DNA of 64,000 bases from Rhodospirillum centenum SW (GTDB lineage: Bacteria; Pseudomonadota; Alphaproteobacteria; Azospirillales; Azospirillaceae), in contig NC_011420.2 of assembly GCF_000016185.1 (NCBI RefSeq), positions 2,438,501 through 2,502,500 of the forward strand, read 5' to 3'. Under the pieces are notes generated by a model. That model was given only the letters and a program-made list of their open reading frames with translations. It had not been told where the DNA came from and searched no databases. Both the position numbers and the translations under genes were made by a program. Numbering within the stretch: position 1 is the stretch's first letter; each line of letters begins with the position of its first letter. Positions 51,277 to 59,759 of the stretch are shown one piece after another.

Positions 51277-52543
51277 CAGGGCACTGAACTCATGTGACAG
51301 CGGGTGACAGATTGCGGAACTGCTGATTCTGTGGGCCGGTGTTATCGGACGGCACGGGATCGGCGTCATGGACGAGGACGATTGGGGTTCGAAGTCGCGG
51401 CTTCGGGTGCTTTTGGAGCATTTCAGCCGGATAGAGGACCCGCGGGATGAGCGGCGGATCCTGCATCCGCTGCCGGAGATCCTGCTTTTGGTGGTGTGCG
51501 GCACGATGGCGGACTGCGACGACTACGAGAACATCGCGGCCTGGGGTGCGGCGCACCTGCCGTTCCTGCGTCGGCATCTGCCCTACGCGCACGGCGTTCC
51601 CGGCGAGCGGTGGCTGACGATCCTGATGAACCGGATCGATCCGGCGCTGTTCTCGGCCGCCTTCACCGCGTGGGTACGTGCGACCTTTCCGGGGCGGGCC
51701 GACTTCGTCGCCATCGACGGCAAGACCTCGCGGCGTAGCCACGACCGCCGCGCCGGGACCGCGCCGATCCACCTCGTATCCGCCTTCGCGACGACCTCCC
51801 GCCTGGTGCTCGCCCAGGAGGCGGTCCCCGACAAGGCCAACGAGCTTGCGGCGATTCCGGTGCTGCTCGACCGGCTCGGCGAGAACGGCGGGTTGGCCGG
51901 CGCCCTCGTCTCCATCGACGCCATCGCCACCAACCCGACCATCGCCGCCGCGATCCGGGGCCAGGGCGCCGACTACCTCCTCGCCGTCAAGGCCAACCAG
52001 CCCACGCTGCGCGCGGAGCTCGAGGTGGCGTTCGCCGTCGGCGACGGCGCCGACCACCACCACGACCTCGACAAGGGGCACGGCCGGGTCGAAGAACGCC
52101 ACGTGAGCGTGATCCGTGAGGTCGACTGGCTCTCCGGCACGCGCCGGTTTCCTGGGGAGATGCGCCTGCCCGACGTCGCCGCCATCGTCCGCGTCCACAC
52201 CACAGCCCACATCGGCGACCGGACGCGGACCGACACCCGCTACTTCATCTCCTCCGCCCCGCTCACCGCCGAACGCGCCGCCGACGCCGTCCGCGGGCAC
52301 TGGGGCATCGAGAACAGGCTGCACTGGGTGCTCGACGTCCTCTTCAAGGACGATCTCTCGCGCTTGCGAACCGGCCACGGTGCCAAAAACATGGCCGTCG
52401 TCCGCCACTTCGCCCTCAACCTCATCCGCGCAGCCAACGACCGAAAGTCGCTCAAGACGCGCCGAAAAATGGCAGGATGGTCGGACGACTACCTCGCCTC
52501 TCTCCTCAACCCCGCCATCCCTTAACTTGGATTCGAAGCCCTG
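51277..52543 (+). mobile_element. ISAs1-family insertion sequence with 10-bp target duplication
   Basis: 1267-bp element bounded by CAGGGC (51277) and GCCCTG (ending 52543), with imperfect inverted ends beyond these six bases. It is flanked by the direct repeat CGACGTTACG at 51267-51276 and 52544-52553. One intact transposase gene lies inside. The clean duplication and intact gene suggest recent insertion. Confidence 0.93.
51368..52525 (+). CDS. ISAs1-family transposase
   Basis: 385 residues, intact. The family layout is present: LRVLLEHFSRIEDPRDERRI, LHPLPEILLLVVCGTMADCD, FVAIDGKTSRRSHDRRAG (first Asp), and HLVSAFATTSRLVLAQEAV. Then come GALVSIDAIATNPTIAAAI (second Asp), YLLAVKANQPTL, and the catalytic Glu region VRGHWGIENRLHWVLDVLFK. 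The only gene of the element. Confidence 0.94.
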   Translation: MDEDDWGSKSRLRVLLEHFSRIEDPRDERRILHPLPEILLLVVCGTMADCDDYENIAAWGAAHLPFLRRHLPYAHGVPGERWLTILMNRIDPALFSAAFTAWVRATFPGRADFVAIDGKTSRRSHDRRAGTAPIHLVSAFATTSRLVLAQEAVPDKANELAAIPVLLDRLGENGGLAGALVSIDAIATNPTIAAAIRGQGADYLLAVKANQPTLRAELEVAFAVGDGADHHHDLDKGHGRVEERHVSVIREVDWLSGTRRFPGEMRLPDVAAIVRVHTTAHIGDRTRTDTRYFISSAPLTAERAADAVRGHWGIENRLHWVLDVLFKDDLSRLRTGHGAKNMAVVRHFALNLIRAANDRKSLKTRRKMAGWSDDYLASLLNPAIP

Positions 52544-52548
52544 CGACG

Positions 52549-53622
52549 TTACGACCCCGCGACAGGGGCCGCGGATCTGCGGAAGGCCACCAGCTTGGAC
52601 ATGAAGGCGAGATCCCGCCGCTCCTCCGCCAGCCCCTGGGCGGTGAACAGGGGCGCGAAGTCCCGGGCCACGTAGTCGCCGTAATAGGGTTCGTGGAAGG
52701 TTACGGGGAACAGCCGCAGAAGCGCGTCGAAGCGCGGCTTGTCCCCGGTCTGGAGGCTGTCCATCACGACCAGCAGGCCGCCCGGCTTCAACACCCGCGC
52801 CATTTCCGCCGCGGCCCGGGCGCGCACCTTCCGCGGCAGCTCGTGCAGCAGGAAGATGCAGGTCACCACGTCGAAGCTGGCGTCGGGGAACGGCATCGCC
52901 TCCGCCGGGGCCTGCACCGCGTGGTGCCGCGACCAGGGGGCCAGGGTGCGCCGCGCCTGGGCGAGATAGGGGGCGCTGAGGTCCAGCGCCGTGACGTCCA
53001 GGCGCGGCCAGTTGTCCTTGACGAAGGTGAGGAAGCGCCCGGTGCCGGCGGCGACGTCCAGCAGGCGCAGGTCGCGCACCGGCCGGCCGTGCAGATGCTC
53101 CGCCACGGGCACCAGCACCTGCCGGCGCATGGCGTCCGCCCCGCCGCCGAACAGCACCTCCACCTGATGGTCGTAGAGCCGGGCGGAGCGGTCGGACAGG
53201 TAGCCGTCGGTCTGGAAGTGGAAGTTCTGGCGGTAGTAGCGGGGCAGCTTCTCCGATCCCGGCAGGGGCGCGCGGAACACCTCGGCATTGCCGCCGCTGC
53301 GCCGCCGCCGCTGCACCTCCGGCACGTCGCGCAGGAAGCGGGCGGCGTCCGCCAGCAGCCGGCGCGGATTGCCCACCAGATCGTGCGGCATGCGGTAGAG
53401 CCCGGCCTCGATGTTGCGCCAGTCGCGCCGCAGCAGGCCGCGCAGGTCGGCCAGCACCTCCGCCGTGGAGGGGAACGGCCCCGGCGGCCGCGCGTCGGGA
53501 TCGGGGCGGTTGCCGCCCAGGCGGGCCGCCAGCGCGTACTGGCCGAAGAACCAGCCCACCCGCGCCGCCTGCCCCACCGCGTAGGCGACCCGTCCTGCCG
53601 CCCGTTCCGTCACCGTCGCCAT
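52549..53622 (-). CDS. Class I SAM-dependent methyltransferase
   Basis: 357 residues. The SAM site is DLRLLDVAAGTGRFLTFVKD at about 187-206, then LDVTALDLSAPYLAQARRTL, MPFPDASFDVVTCIFLLHEL and VLKPGGLLVVMDSLQTGD, a UbiE/Ubie-like core. The N-terminal 170 residues are a family-specific helical part (GLLRRDWRNIEAGLYRMPHD, YYRQNFHFQTDGYLSDRSA). The substrate is unknown. Its TAA stop lies inside the target site duplicated by the ISAs1 element, which therefore inserted right at the gene end without changing it. Confidence 0.85.
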   Translation of the reverse strand: MATVTERAAGRVAYAVGQAARVGWFFGQYALAARLGGNRPDPDARPPGPFPSTAEVLADLRGLLRRDWRNIEAGLYRMPHDLVGNPRRLLADAARFLRDVPEVQRRRRSGGNAEVFRAPLPGSEKLPRYYRQNFHFQTDGYLSDRSARLYDHQVEVLFGGGADAMRRQVLVPVAEHLHGRPVRDLRLLDVAAGTGRFLTFVKDNWPRLDVTALDLSAPYLAQARRTLAPWSRHHAVQAPAEAMPFPDASFDVVTCIFLLHELPRKVRARAAAEMARVLKPGGLLVVMDSLQTGDKPRFDALLRLFPVTFHEPYYGDYVARDFAPLFTAQGLAEERRDLAFMSKLVAFRRSAAPVAGS

Positions 53623-53692
53623 GCTTCCCTCCCCCGTCCTGCCGGGCCCGGTCCGGACCGCCTGCCTGTCCGGTCCCGCGGGGGGCGGACGC

Positions 53693-54430
53693 TCAGCCGC
53701 CGTCGCGGGCGAGCGAGCGGTCCAGCGCCTGCCGCGCCGGCGGCGTCAGACAGGGCCGGGCCAGCGCGAAGATGTGGCGCACCCCGTCACGGATGGCCTC
53801 CTCCGGCCGGAACCCTTCCGGCGCGCCGTTGCGGGCGAACTCCCAGAACCCGCGGGACACCAGCCAGATATTGTCCGCGAGCAGCCGCAGGTCGAGGTCC
53901 GCCACCCCTTCGGAGACGATTCCGGTGCGCCGCAGCCGGCACAGCGTCTCCGCCAGATGCGCCACGAAGCGGCGTTGCAGGTCCGCCATGTCGCCGGCGA
54001 GATCGGGATCGCGCCGGCACAGCTCGGCCATGTCCTCGTAGAAGAAGCGCCAGCGCAGCATCAGGTCGAAGGTGCCGGCCGTGTAGTGGCGGAAGATCTC
54101 CACCGCCCCGCCGGTGACCGGCGTCTCCAGCAGGGCGCGGCATTCCTCGCCGAACCGCCCGTAGGCGGCGCGCACGATCTCCTCCTTGTTGCGGAAATGG
54201 TAGTAGAGGTTGCCGGGGCTGATGCCCAGTTCCGCCGCGATATGGTTGGTCGTCACCGCCGAGGTGCCGCGCGCGTTGAACAGACCGATGGCCAGATCGA
54301 CGATGGCATCGCGGGTGCGGCCGGAACGGGCGGTGCCGCGCCGGGCGGGCGCGCAGGGGGGCTCGGGCGGCTCGGACCGCTCCGGTTCTGGCGGGCCGGC
54401 GGCGCGGCACTTCGCGGCACTGTCCTTCAT
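53693..54430 (-). CDS. TetR-family transcriptional regulator
   Basis: 245 residues from the ATG at 54430. A Pro/Glu/Arg-rich N-terminal tail of about 35 residues comes before the DNA-binding domain: RDAIVDLAIGLFNARGTSAV, then TTNHIAAELGISPGNLYYHF at about 58-77. The ligand part follows, with FYEDMAELCRRDPDLAGDM. It is divergent from the hydrolase gene and 70 bases upstream of the methyltransferase gene on its own strand, so it may control both. The frame is open to 54538 over a 15-bp repeat. Confidence 0.85.
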   Translation of the reverse strand: MKDSAAKCRAAGPPEPERSEPPEPPCAPARRGTARSGRTRDAIVDLAIGLFNARGTSAVTTNHIAAELGISPGNLYYHFRNKEEIVRAAYGRFGEECRALLETPVTGGAVEIFRHYTAGTFDLMLRWRFFYEDMAELCRRDPDLAGDMADLQRRFVAHLAETLCRLRRTGIVSEGVADLDLRLLADNIWLVSRGFWEFARNGAPEGFRPEEAIRDGVRHIFALARPCLTPPARQALDRSLARDGG

Positions 54431-54439
54431 CGGGCCTTC

Positions 54440-54484
54440 GTCGAAACTGCGGGCGTCGAAACTGCGGGCGTCGAAACTGCGGAC
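54440..54484. repeat. Three tandem 15-bp repeats upstream of tetR
   Basis: GTCGAAACTGCGGGC occurs three times in direct succession (54440, 54455, 54470; the last with one change). It lies in the 268-base gap between the divergent tetR and hydrolase genes. It could be a regulator-binding array or a coding repeat (SFDAR) if the regulator started further upstream. Confidence 0.85.
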
Positions 54485-54698
54485 GGCGGAACGGCGGGCG
54501 GCGGAACGGCGACGGGGAAGAACCGGGTCCCGGGCCACCCCAGGGCGTCCCCGGCCTGGAGCGTTTACTCTAGGTCGGCCGTCGCGCTAGGGTCAAGGAA
54601 AGCCAGGGAAACCGGCCGCCCGCGGCCCGGCCCCTTCCGACGCAGAACCGAAAGCGCATCCAAGAGCATATCCGAGAGCATATCCGACGGGGGTTGGC

Positions 54699-55748
54699 AT
54701 GAAGGCGCAGATGGAGAAGCTGGTCACCAAGGGCATGCTGATGCTGCCCTCGGCCATGCGCGACACGCTGCTGAAGGTGCAGCCGGTGGAGATCGCCGGC
54801 AACCGCCTGGACGAGGACGTGGCGGCGCTGCTGGTGCTTCTGGAGAAGTCGGGCCGGCCCGCCCTGGACGAGATCGGCCGCCAGTCCGGCGTGGAGGCCG
54901 CCCGCCGCGCCTTCCGCGAGGCGGTGCGCCCCGCCTCGGAGGTGGAACCGCCGCGCACCGTCGTCACCAGCGACCTGACGCTGGCGGGGGCGGCCGGGCC
55001 GCTGCGGGCGCGGCTCTACACGCCCGACCGGGCGCCGCTGCCCGGCCCGCTGCTGGTCTATTTCCACGGCGGCGGCTATGTCGTCGGCGATCTGGAGAGC
55101 CACGACCCCTATCTGCGCTACGTCGCCGCCAAGTCGGTGACGCGGGTCCTGTCGGTGGAGTACCGGCTGGCGCCGGAGCACCCCTACCCCGCCGCGGCGG
55201 AGGATGCGGTGGCCGCCTATGCCGACGCCGCGGCGCGGGCGGAGATGCTGGGCGCCGATCCCGCCCGCCTCGCCATCGGCGGCGACAGCGCCGGCGGCAC
55301 ACTGGCGCTGGTGGCGGCGCTGGCCGGCGTGACGGGCCCCCGGCCGCCGGCCGCGCTCTGGCTGATCAACCCGGCCGCCGACAAGGCGGAGGCCTATCCC
55401 TCGGCCACGCTCTACGCCAGCGGCTTCCTGCTGACCCAGTCCCTGATGGACTGGTTCATGGACCAGTACTTCCCCGACAAGGCCCGCATGGCCGAACCGA
55501 TGGCGAGCCCGATGCGCTCGGACGATCTCGGGCGGCTGCCGCGGACCTTCGTCACGGCCGGGCGCTTCGACCCGCTGTCCGATCAGGTGCCGGCGCTGGC
55601 GGAGAAGCTGAAGGCGGCCGGCGTGCCGGTGGAGGCCCGGATGGAGCCGGGACTTGTCCACAACTTCCCCCAGTTGATCGCCTTCATCCCCGCCGCCCGC
55701 CGGGCCACGGACAGCGCCTGCGAGTGGCTGCGCTTCGCCCTGGGCTGA
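54699..55748 (+). CDS. Alpha/beta hydrolase of the hormone-sensitive-lipase group
   Basis: 349 residues. The oxyanion motif HGGG is in LVYFHGGGYVVGDLESHDPY near residue 124. The nucleophile Ser is in IGGDSAGGTLALVAAL near 195, the acid in TAGRFDPLSDQVPALAEKLK near 295 and the His in EPGLVHNFPQL near 322. VEYRLAPEHPYPAAAEDAV is also typical. The first 90 residues are a helical lid-like part. It is an esterase or lipase of short acyl esters. Divergent TetR and methyltransferase genes may be functionally linked. Confidence 0.9.
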   Translation: MKAQMEKLVTKGMLMLPSAMRDTLLKVQPVEIAGNRLDEDVAALLVLLEKSGRPALDEIGRQSGVEAARRAFREAVRPASEVEPPRTVVTSDLTLAGAAGPLRARLYTPDRAPLPGPLLVYFHGGGYVVGDLESHDPYLRYVAAKSVTRVLSVEYRLAPEHPYPAAAEDAVAAYADAAARAEMLGADPARLAIGGDSAGGTLALVAALAGVTGPRPPAALWLINPAADKAEAYPSATLYASGFLLTQSLMDWFMDQYFPDKARMAEPMASPMRSDDLGRLPRTFVTAGRFDPLSDQVPALAEKLKAAGVPVEARMEPGLVHNFPQLIAFIPAARRATDSACEWLRFALG

Positions 55749-55778
55749 CCCCGGACCGGGACCGCGCCCGGCGCCGGA

Positions 55779-56126
55779 TCAGTCCCGCGGCAGGCGGGTC
55801 TCCGGCGTCGGCGGCGACAGATCCTCGTAGAGCGTGCGGGCCTCCGGGGCCGGGCCGCGGCGGGCGGCCAGCGCCCGCACCCGGATGACCCGGATGTGCG
55901 GGCCGAGCGGAAAGGTCAGCACGTCGCCGGGCTTCACCCTGTGGTGGGCCTTGGTGACGTGCGCCCCGCCGATCCGGATGGCGCCGGAGGCGCAGAGCCT
56001 GGCCGCCAGCCCGCGGGTCTTCACGAAGCGGGCGTACCACAGCCACTTGTCCAGCCGCAGCCGTCCCTGGGCGAGGTCCGCCGCATCGGCCGGATCGGGC
56101 GGGGAGAGGTCCGCCTCTGCGATCAT
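55779..56126 (-). CDS. Hsp15-like S4-domain RNA-binding protein
   Basis: 115 residues. The S4 domain is at about 21-70: RLRLDKWLWYARFVKTRGLA, ARLCASGAIRIGGAHVTKAH. The C-terminal part has RVKPGDVLTFPLGPHIRVIR. E. coli Hsp15 rescues stalled 50S subunits that still carry a nascent chain. The start overlaps the stop of the helicase gene by 4 bases, so the two are coupled. In alphaproteobacteria this pair is common. Confidence 0.88.
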   Translation of the reverse strand: MIAEADLSPPDPADAADLAQGRLRLDKWLWYARFVKTRGLAARLCASGAIRIGGAHVTKAHHRVKPGDVLTFPLGPHIRVIRVRALAARRGPAPEARTLYEDLSPPTPETRLPRD

Positions 56127-59100
56127 TCCTGGCCCGCGCGCTCGAACTGGCGGGCCAGTTTCGCCAGCGCGGCGAAGGGATGGTCGGGGTCGATCGGGCG
56201 CGGCGCCGGCTGGCGCGGCGGCTGGCGCGAGGGGGGCCTGTCCGCCGGCCGGCCACCCTTTCCGCCCGGCGCCTCCCCGGGAGCGCCGCCCCGGTTCCCC
56301 CGGTCGCGGCCCGGGGACCCGGCCTGGGCGGGTCTGCCCTGACCGGAACCGGCGTGGCCCTGTTTCGCATGGGCCGGCTTCGCGTGACCCGGCTTCGCCG
56401 CGGCGGCAGACCTCTCCCGCAGGGGACGCCCCGCCTTCTGACGCTCGCCCGCAGGACGTTCAGCAGGACGTTCACCGGCCGGCTGGTCCGGTGCCGCCTG
56501 GACGCCCTCGCTCGTGGCGGGCCGGCCGGTCCGCCGGGCGCCGCCGCGACGGCCGCGCTTGCGCCGGACCCGTCCCTCCGCCGTCTCCGCGGCGGCCTCG
56601 GGCGTAGTGCCGGACGGGGTACCGGACGGGGTACCGGACGGGGCCGCGAGGGGGTCGGGCGGCGTGTCGGAAGCGGGAGCGGCGGCAACGGCGCTGGCCG
56701 GAGCCTCCACCGGCCGGGCCTTGCGCCGCCGGCGGCGGGGACGGGCGGGCGGGCTCCTCCGCCGTGGCCGTGACGGCAGCCTGGTCCGCCGGGTCGGCGG
56801 TGGCCGGCGTGGCCGCAACGTCCGGCGTCGGCGCGGCGGCCGGCTGCGGGGTCGGGCGGGGCCGGTGGTCGGGACGCCGGACGGATTGGCGGCGTATTTT
56901 ACGGTGACGGTCGGTTCCGGTCCCGCTTTCTCGGGGGTCTCCGGAGCCGCCTCCGGGGTCTCTTCCGGGACCATCTCCAGGGGCGCGTCCGGTGCGGGGC
57001 CGGCGGGAAGCGGCGCGGCCTGGTCCCCCGCCGCCTCCGGACCTGCCGTCTCCGCGGGAACGATCTCCGCAGCCAGGGTCTCACCGGCCGACGCTTCCGG
57101 GGCCACGGGCTGCAGGGATACAGGCTGCGCGGGCTGGGGCTGCACGGCCTGGGGCTGCGGGGCCGGCAGAATCCGCGGGCGCCAGCCGAGCGCGGTCAGC
57201 ACGCCGCCCAGTTCCTCCCCCGAACAGCCGAGCAGGGAGGCGAGGTCGCCCACCGCCGTCAGCGGCCCGGAGCGGCCGCGGGTCGCCAGCTCCTTCTCCA
57301 GCCGGTCCAGCATGTCGATGCGGATGGCGCGCGGCCCGACCCGGGGGTAGCCCACGGCGTCGGCCAGCCGTCCGGGCAGGTCCGCCGCGGGAACGGAGAC
57401 ACGCCCCGCCGGCGGCACCGCCGCGGGAAGCGGCTGGTTGTGGCGCACCGCCCAGAGCATGGCCCGCAGCGCCACCGCCCGCGGCTTCACGAGCTGCGGC
57501 AGGAAGACGTGGCTGAAGCCCAGGCGCAGGCCCAGGGCGGCGAGCTGGCGGCGCTGCGCCTTGTCCAGCCCGGCGATCAGCGGTTCCAGCGGCGGCCGCG
57601 GCAGGGTCCCCAGCGCCTCCGCCACCTGGAAGGCGATGCCGCGGGCCCCGCCCGCCAGCTCCGCCGTCTCCAGCCGCAGCAAGGGCGCCAGCGCGGCGGC
57701 GACATGCTCCTGCACCCAGCGGGTCAGGCGCTGGCGCACGCGGTCGCGCTGGGCGCCGTCCAGCAGCTCGTCATGCAGGGTCCGCACCTCCGGCCGCAGC
57801 ACCGACGGGCCGGGCGCCAGCCTGCCGACGGGCGCCCCCTCCCAGGCCACGCCGCCGTCGTCGGCCAGGGTGAAGGCGTCGTCCGCCGCCGACTCCAGCG
57901 CGCGCACACGGGCGGCGATCTCGTCCTTCAGCGCGCGCCGCGCGGCGGTCATCAGGGCGCGCTGATCCTCCGGCGCCACCTCGGCGTCGAGGATGAAGCG
58001 CAGCCCCTCCAACTGTCCGACCGGATGCCCTTCCACCATGACCTCCCCCGATGCCGCGACCGAGCCCGCCAGATCGCGGCCGTCGCGCAGCGACTTGAGC
58101 AGCCCGGCCGAGCGTTTGTCCACGAAACGCTGCGTCAGACGTTCATGCAGCGCGTCGGACAGCCTGTCCTCGATGGCGCGCGTGCGTTCCTGCCAGTGCG
58201 CCGGGTCGGCCATCCAGTCCGCCCGGTGCGACACATAGGTCCAGGTCCGGACATGGGCGATGCGCGCCACCAGCGCGTCGATGTCGCCCTCCGTCCGGTC
58301 CAGCCGGGCCACCTGTCCCGCCACCCAGTCCTCCGGCAGCCGGCCGCCCGGCGCCGACAGGTGGCGGAACATCTGGCCCAGCAGGCGGGTATGGGCGTCC
58401 GACAGCACCTTGCGGAAGTCCGGGACCTGGCAGACCTCCCAGAGCAGGCGGATGGCCGCGGGGCCGGTGCAGAGCGCCGCCACCTCCGCCTCTTTCGCCA
58501 GGATCTGTAGCGCGAGCTGGTCGTCCGCCTCCCGCGCCCGGATCAGCTCGGGCGCGAAGGGCCGCGCGTCGAGGGAGCGTTGCAGGGCCGCGAGCGAGCG
58601 GAAGTCCAGGTCCGCGTTGCGCCACATGAGATGCTGGAGCGGCGGGAAGCTGTGGTTCTCCACCGCCTCCACCAGCTCCTCGTCCATCGGCTCGCAGTCC
58701 CAGGTGGTGCCGAACAGCCCGTCGGACAGGTGGCGGCCGGCGCGGCCGGCGATCTGCGCCACCTCCGTCGCCTTCAGCCGGCGCGGCTGGTGCCCGTCGA
58801 ACTTGCTCAGCCGCGCGAACCAGACCGAATCGACGTCCATGTTCAGGCCCATGCCCACGGCGTCGGTGGCGACCAGATAGTCCACGTCGCCGGCCTGGTA
58901 CATGGCGACCTGGGCGTTGCGGGTGCGCGGGCTGAGCGCCCCCATCACCACCGCCGTGCCGCCGCGGGAGCGGCGCACCATCTCGGCCATGGCGTAGACA
59001 TCGGTCACGCTGAAGGCGACGATGGCCGAGCGCGGCGGCAGCCGGGTCAGCTTCTTGTGCCCGGCATGGGAGAGGTTGGAGAAGCGCGGGCGGGAGATGT

Positions 59101-59557
59101 ACTCGGCCCGCGGCACCAGCTTCTGGATCAGGCCGCGGACGGTGTCGGCGCCCAGGAACATCGTCTCCTCGCTGCCGCGGGCGTGCAGCAGCCGGTCGGT
59201 GAAGATGTGCCCGCGCTCGGGATCGGCGCAGAGCTGGATCTCGTCCACCGCCAGGAACTGCACCTGCCGGTCCAGCGGCATCGATTCGACCGTGCAGACC
59301 CAGTACTGCGGCGCCGGGGGGATGATCTTCTCCTCCCCCGTCACCAGGGCGACGGCCTTCGGTCCCTTCAGCCGCACCACCTTGTCGTAGTTCTCCCGCG
59401 CCAGCAGGCGCAAGGGGAAGCCGATCATGCCGGAGCGGTGCGCCAGCATCCGCTCCATGGCGAGGTAGGTCTTGCCGGTGTTGGTCGGTCCCAGCACCGC
59501 CATGACCCGGCCGTGCTGGTCGGAAACCGGGCGGCCGGTCGTGTAAGCGTTGCTCAT
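56123..59557 (-). CDS. Suv3-like DExH RNA helicase with long disordered tail
   Basis: 1144 residues from the ATG at 59557 (MSNAYTTGRP). The motor has Walker A in AVLGPTNTGKTYLAMERM near residue 22, the DEIQ box in LAVDEIQLCAD near 107, and QIAGRAGRHLSDGLFG (motif VI) near 275, as in mitochondrial Suv3. The accessory and C-terminal helicase domains run to about residue 800. From about 810 to 1130 the tail is low-complexity Pro/Ala/Arg/Gly, ending FAALAKLARQFERAG. The stretch at about 56720-56870 looks shifted in frame (see findings). It probably takes part in RNA degradation with exoribonucleases. Confidence 0.87.
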   Translation of the reverse strand: MSNAYTTGRPVSDQHGRVMAVLGPTNTGKTYLAMERMLAHRSGMIGFPLRLLARENYDKVVRLKGPKAVALVTGEEKIIPPAPQYWVCTVESMPLDRQVQFLAVDEIQLCADPERGHIFTDRLLHARGSEETMFLGADTVRGLIQKLVPRAEYISRPRFSNLSHAGHKKLTRLPPRSAIVAFSVTDVYAMAEMVRRSRGGTAVVMGALSPRTRNAQVAMYQAGDVDYLVATDAVGMGLNMDVDSVWFARLSKFDGHQPRRLKATEVAQIAGRAGRHLSDGLFGTTWDCEPMDEELVEAVENHSFPPLQHLMWRNADLDFRSLAALQRSLDARPFAPELIRAREADDQLALQILAKEAEVAALCTGPAAIRLLWEVCQVPDFRKVLSDAHTRLLGQMFRHLSAPGGRLPEDWVAGQVARLDRTEGDIDALVARIAHVRTWTYVSHRADWMADPAHWQERTRAIEDRLSDALHERLTQRFVDKRSAGLLKSLRDGRDLAGSVAASGEVMVEGHPVGQLEGLRFILDAEVAPEDQRALMTAARRALKDEIAARVRALESAADDAFTLADDGGVAWEGAPVGRLAPGPSVLRPEVRTLHDELLDGAQRDRVRQRLTRWVQEHVAAALAPLLRLETAELAGGARGIAFQVAEALGTLPRPPLEPLIAGLDKAQRRQLAALGLRLGFSHVFLPQLVKPRAVALRAMLWAVRHNQPLPAAVPPAGRVSVPAADLPGRLADAVGYPRVGPRAIRIDMLDRLEKELATRGRSGPLTAVGDLASLLGCSGEELGGVLTALGWRPRILPAPQPQAVQPQPAQPVSLQPVAPEASAGETLAAEIVPAETAGPEAAGDQAAPLPAGPAPDAPLEMVPEETPEAAPETPEKAGPEPTVTVKYAANPSGVPTTGPARPRSRPPRRRRTLRPRRPPPTRRTRLPSRPRRRSPPARPRRRRRKARPVEAPASAVAAAPASDTPPDPLAAPSGTPSGTPSGTTPEAAAETAEGRVRRKRGRRGGARRTGRPATSEGVQAAPDQPAGERPAERPAGERQKAGRPLRERSAAAAKPGHAKPAHAKQGHAGSGQGRPAQAGSPGRDRGNRGGAPGEAPGGKGGRPADRPPSRQPPRQPAPRPIDPDHPFAALAKLARQFERAGQE

Positions 59558-59759
59558 GCGCTCAATCCTTGGCGCTGCGGCGTCCCAATGCAAGGGGCCC
59601 CTGCTGCAAGGAGGCCGCATCCCGGGCGTTTCCTTTCCCGGGCGGGGGTCACAGAATAGCCATGCGGCCATGGCATCAGGACAGGCCGCCGGACCGGCAG
59701 GCCCGGGCCGGGCAGTGCCGGCAGGAGAATGCCGGCGGGAACCTTCAGGCAGGAAACCG

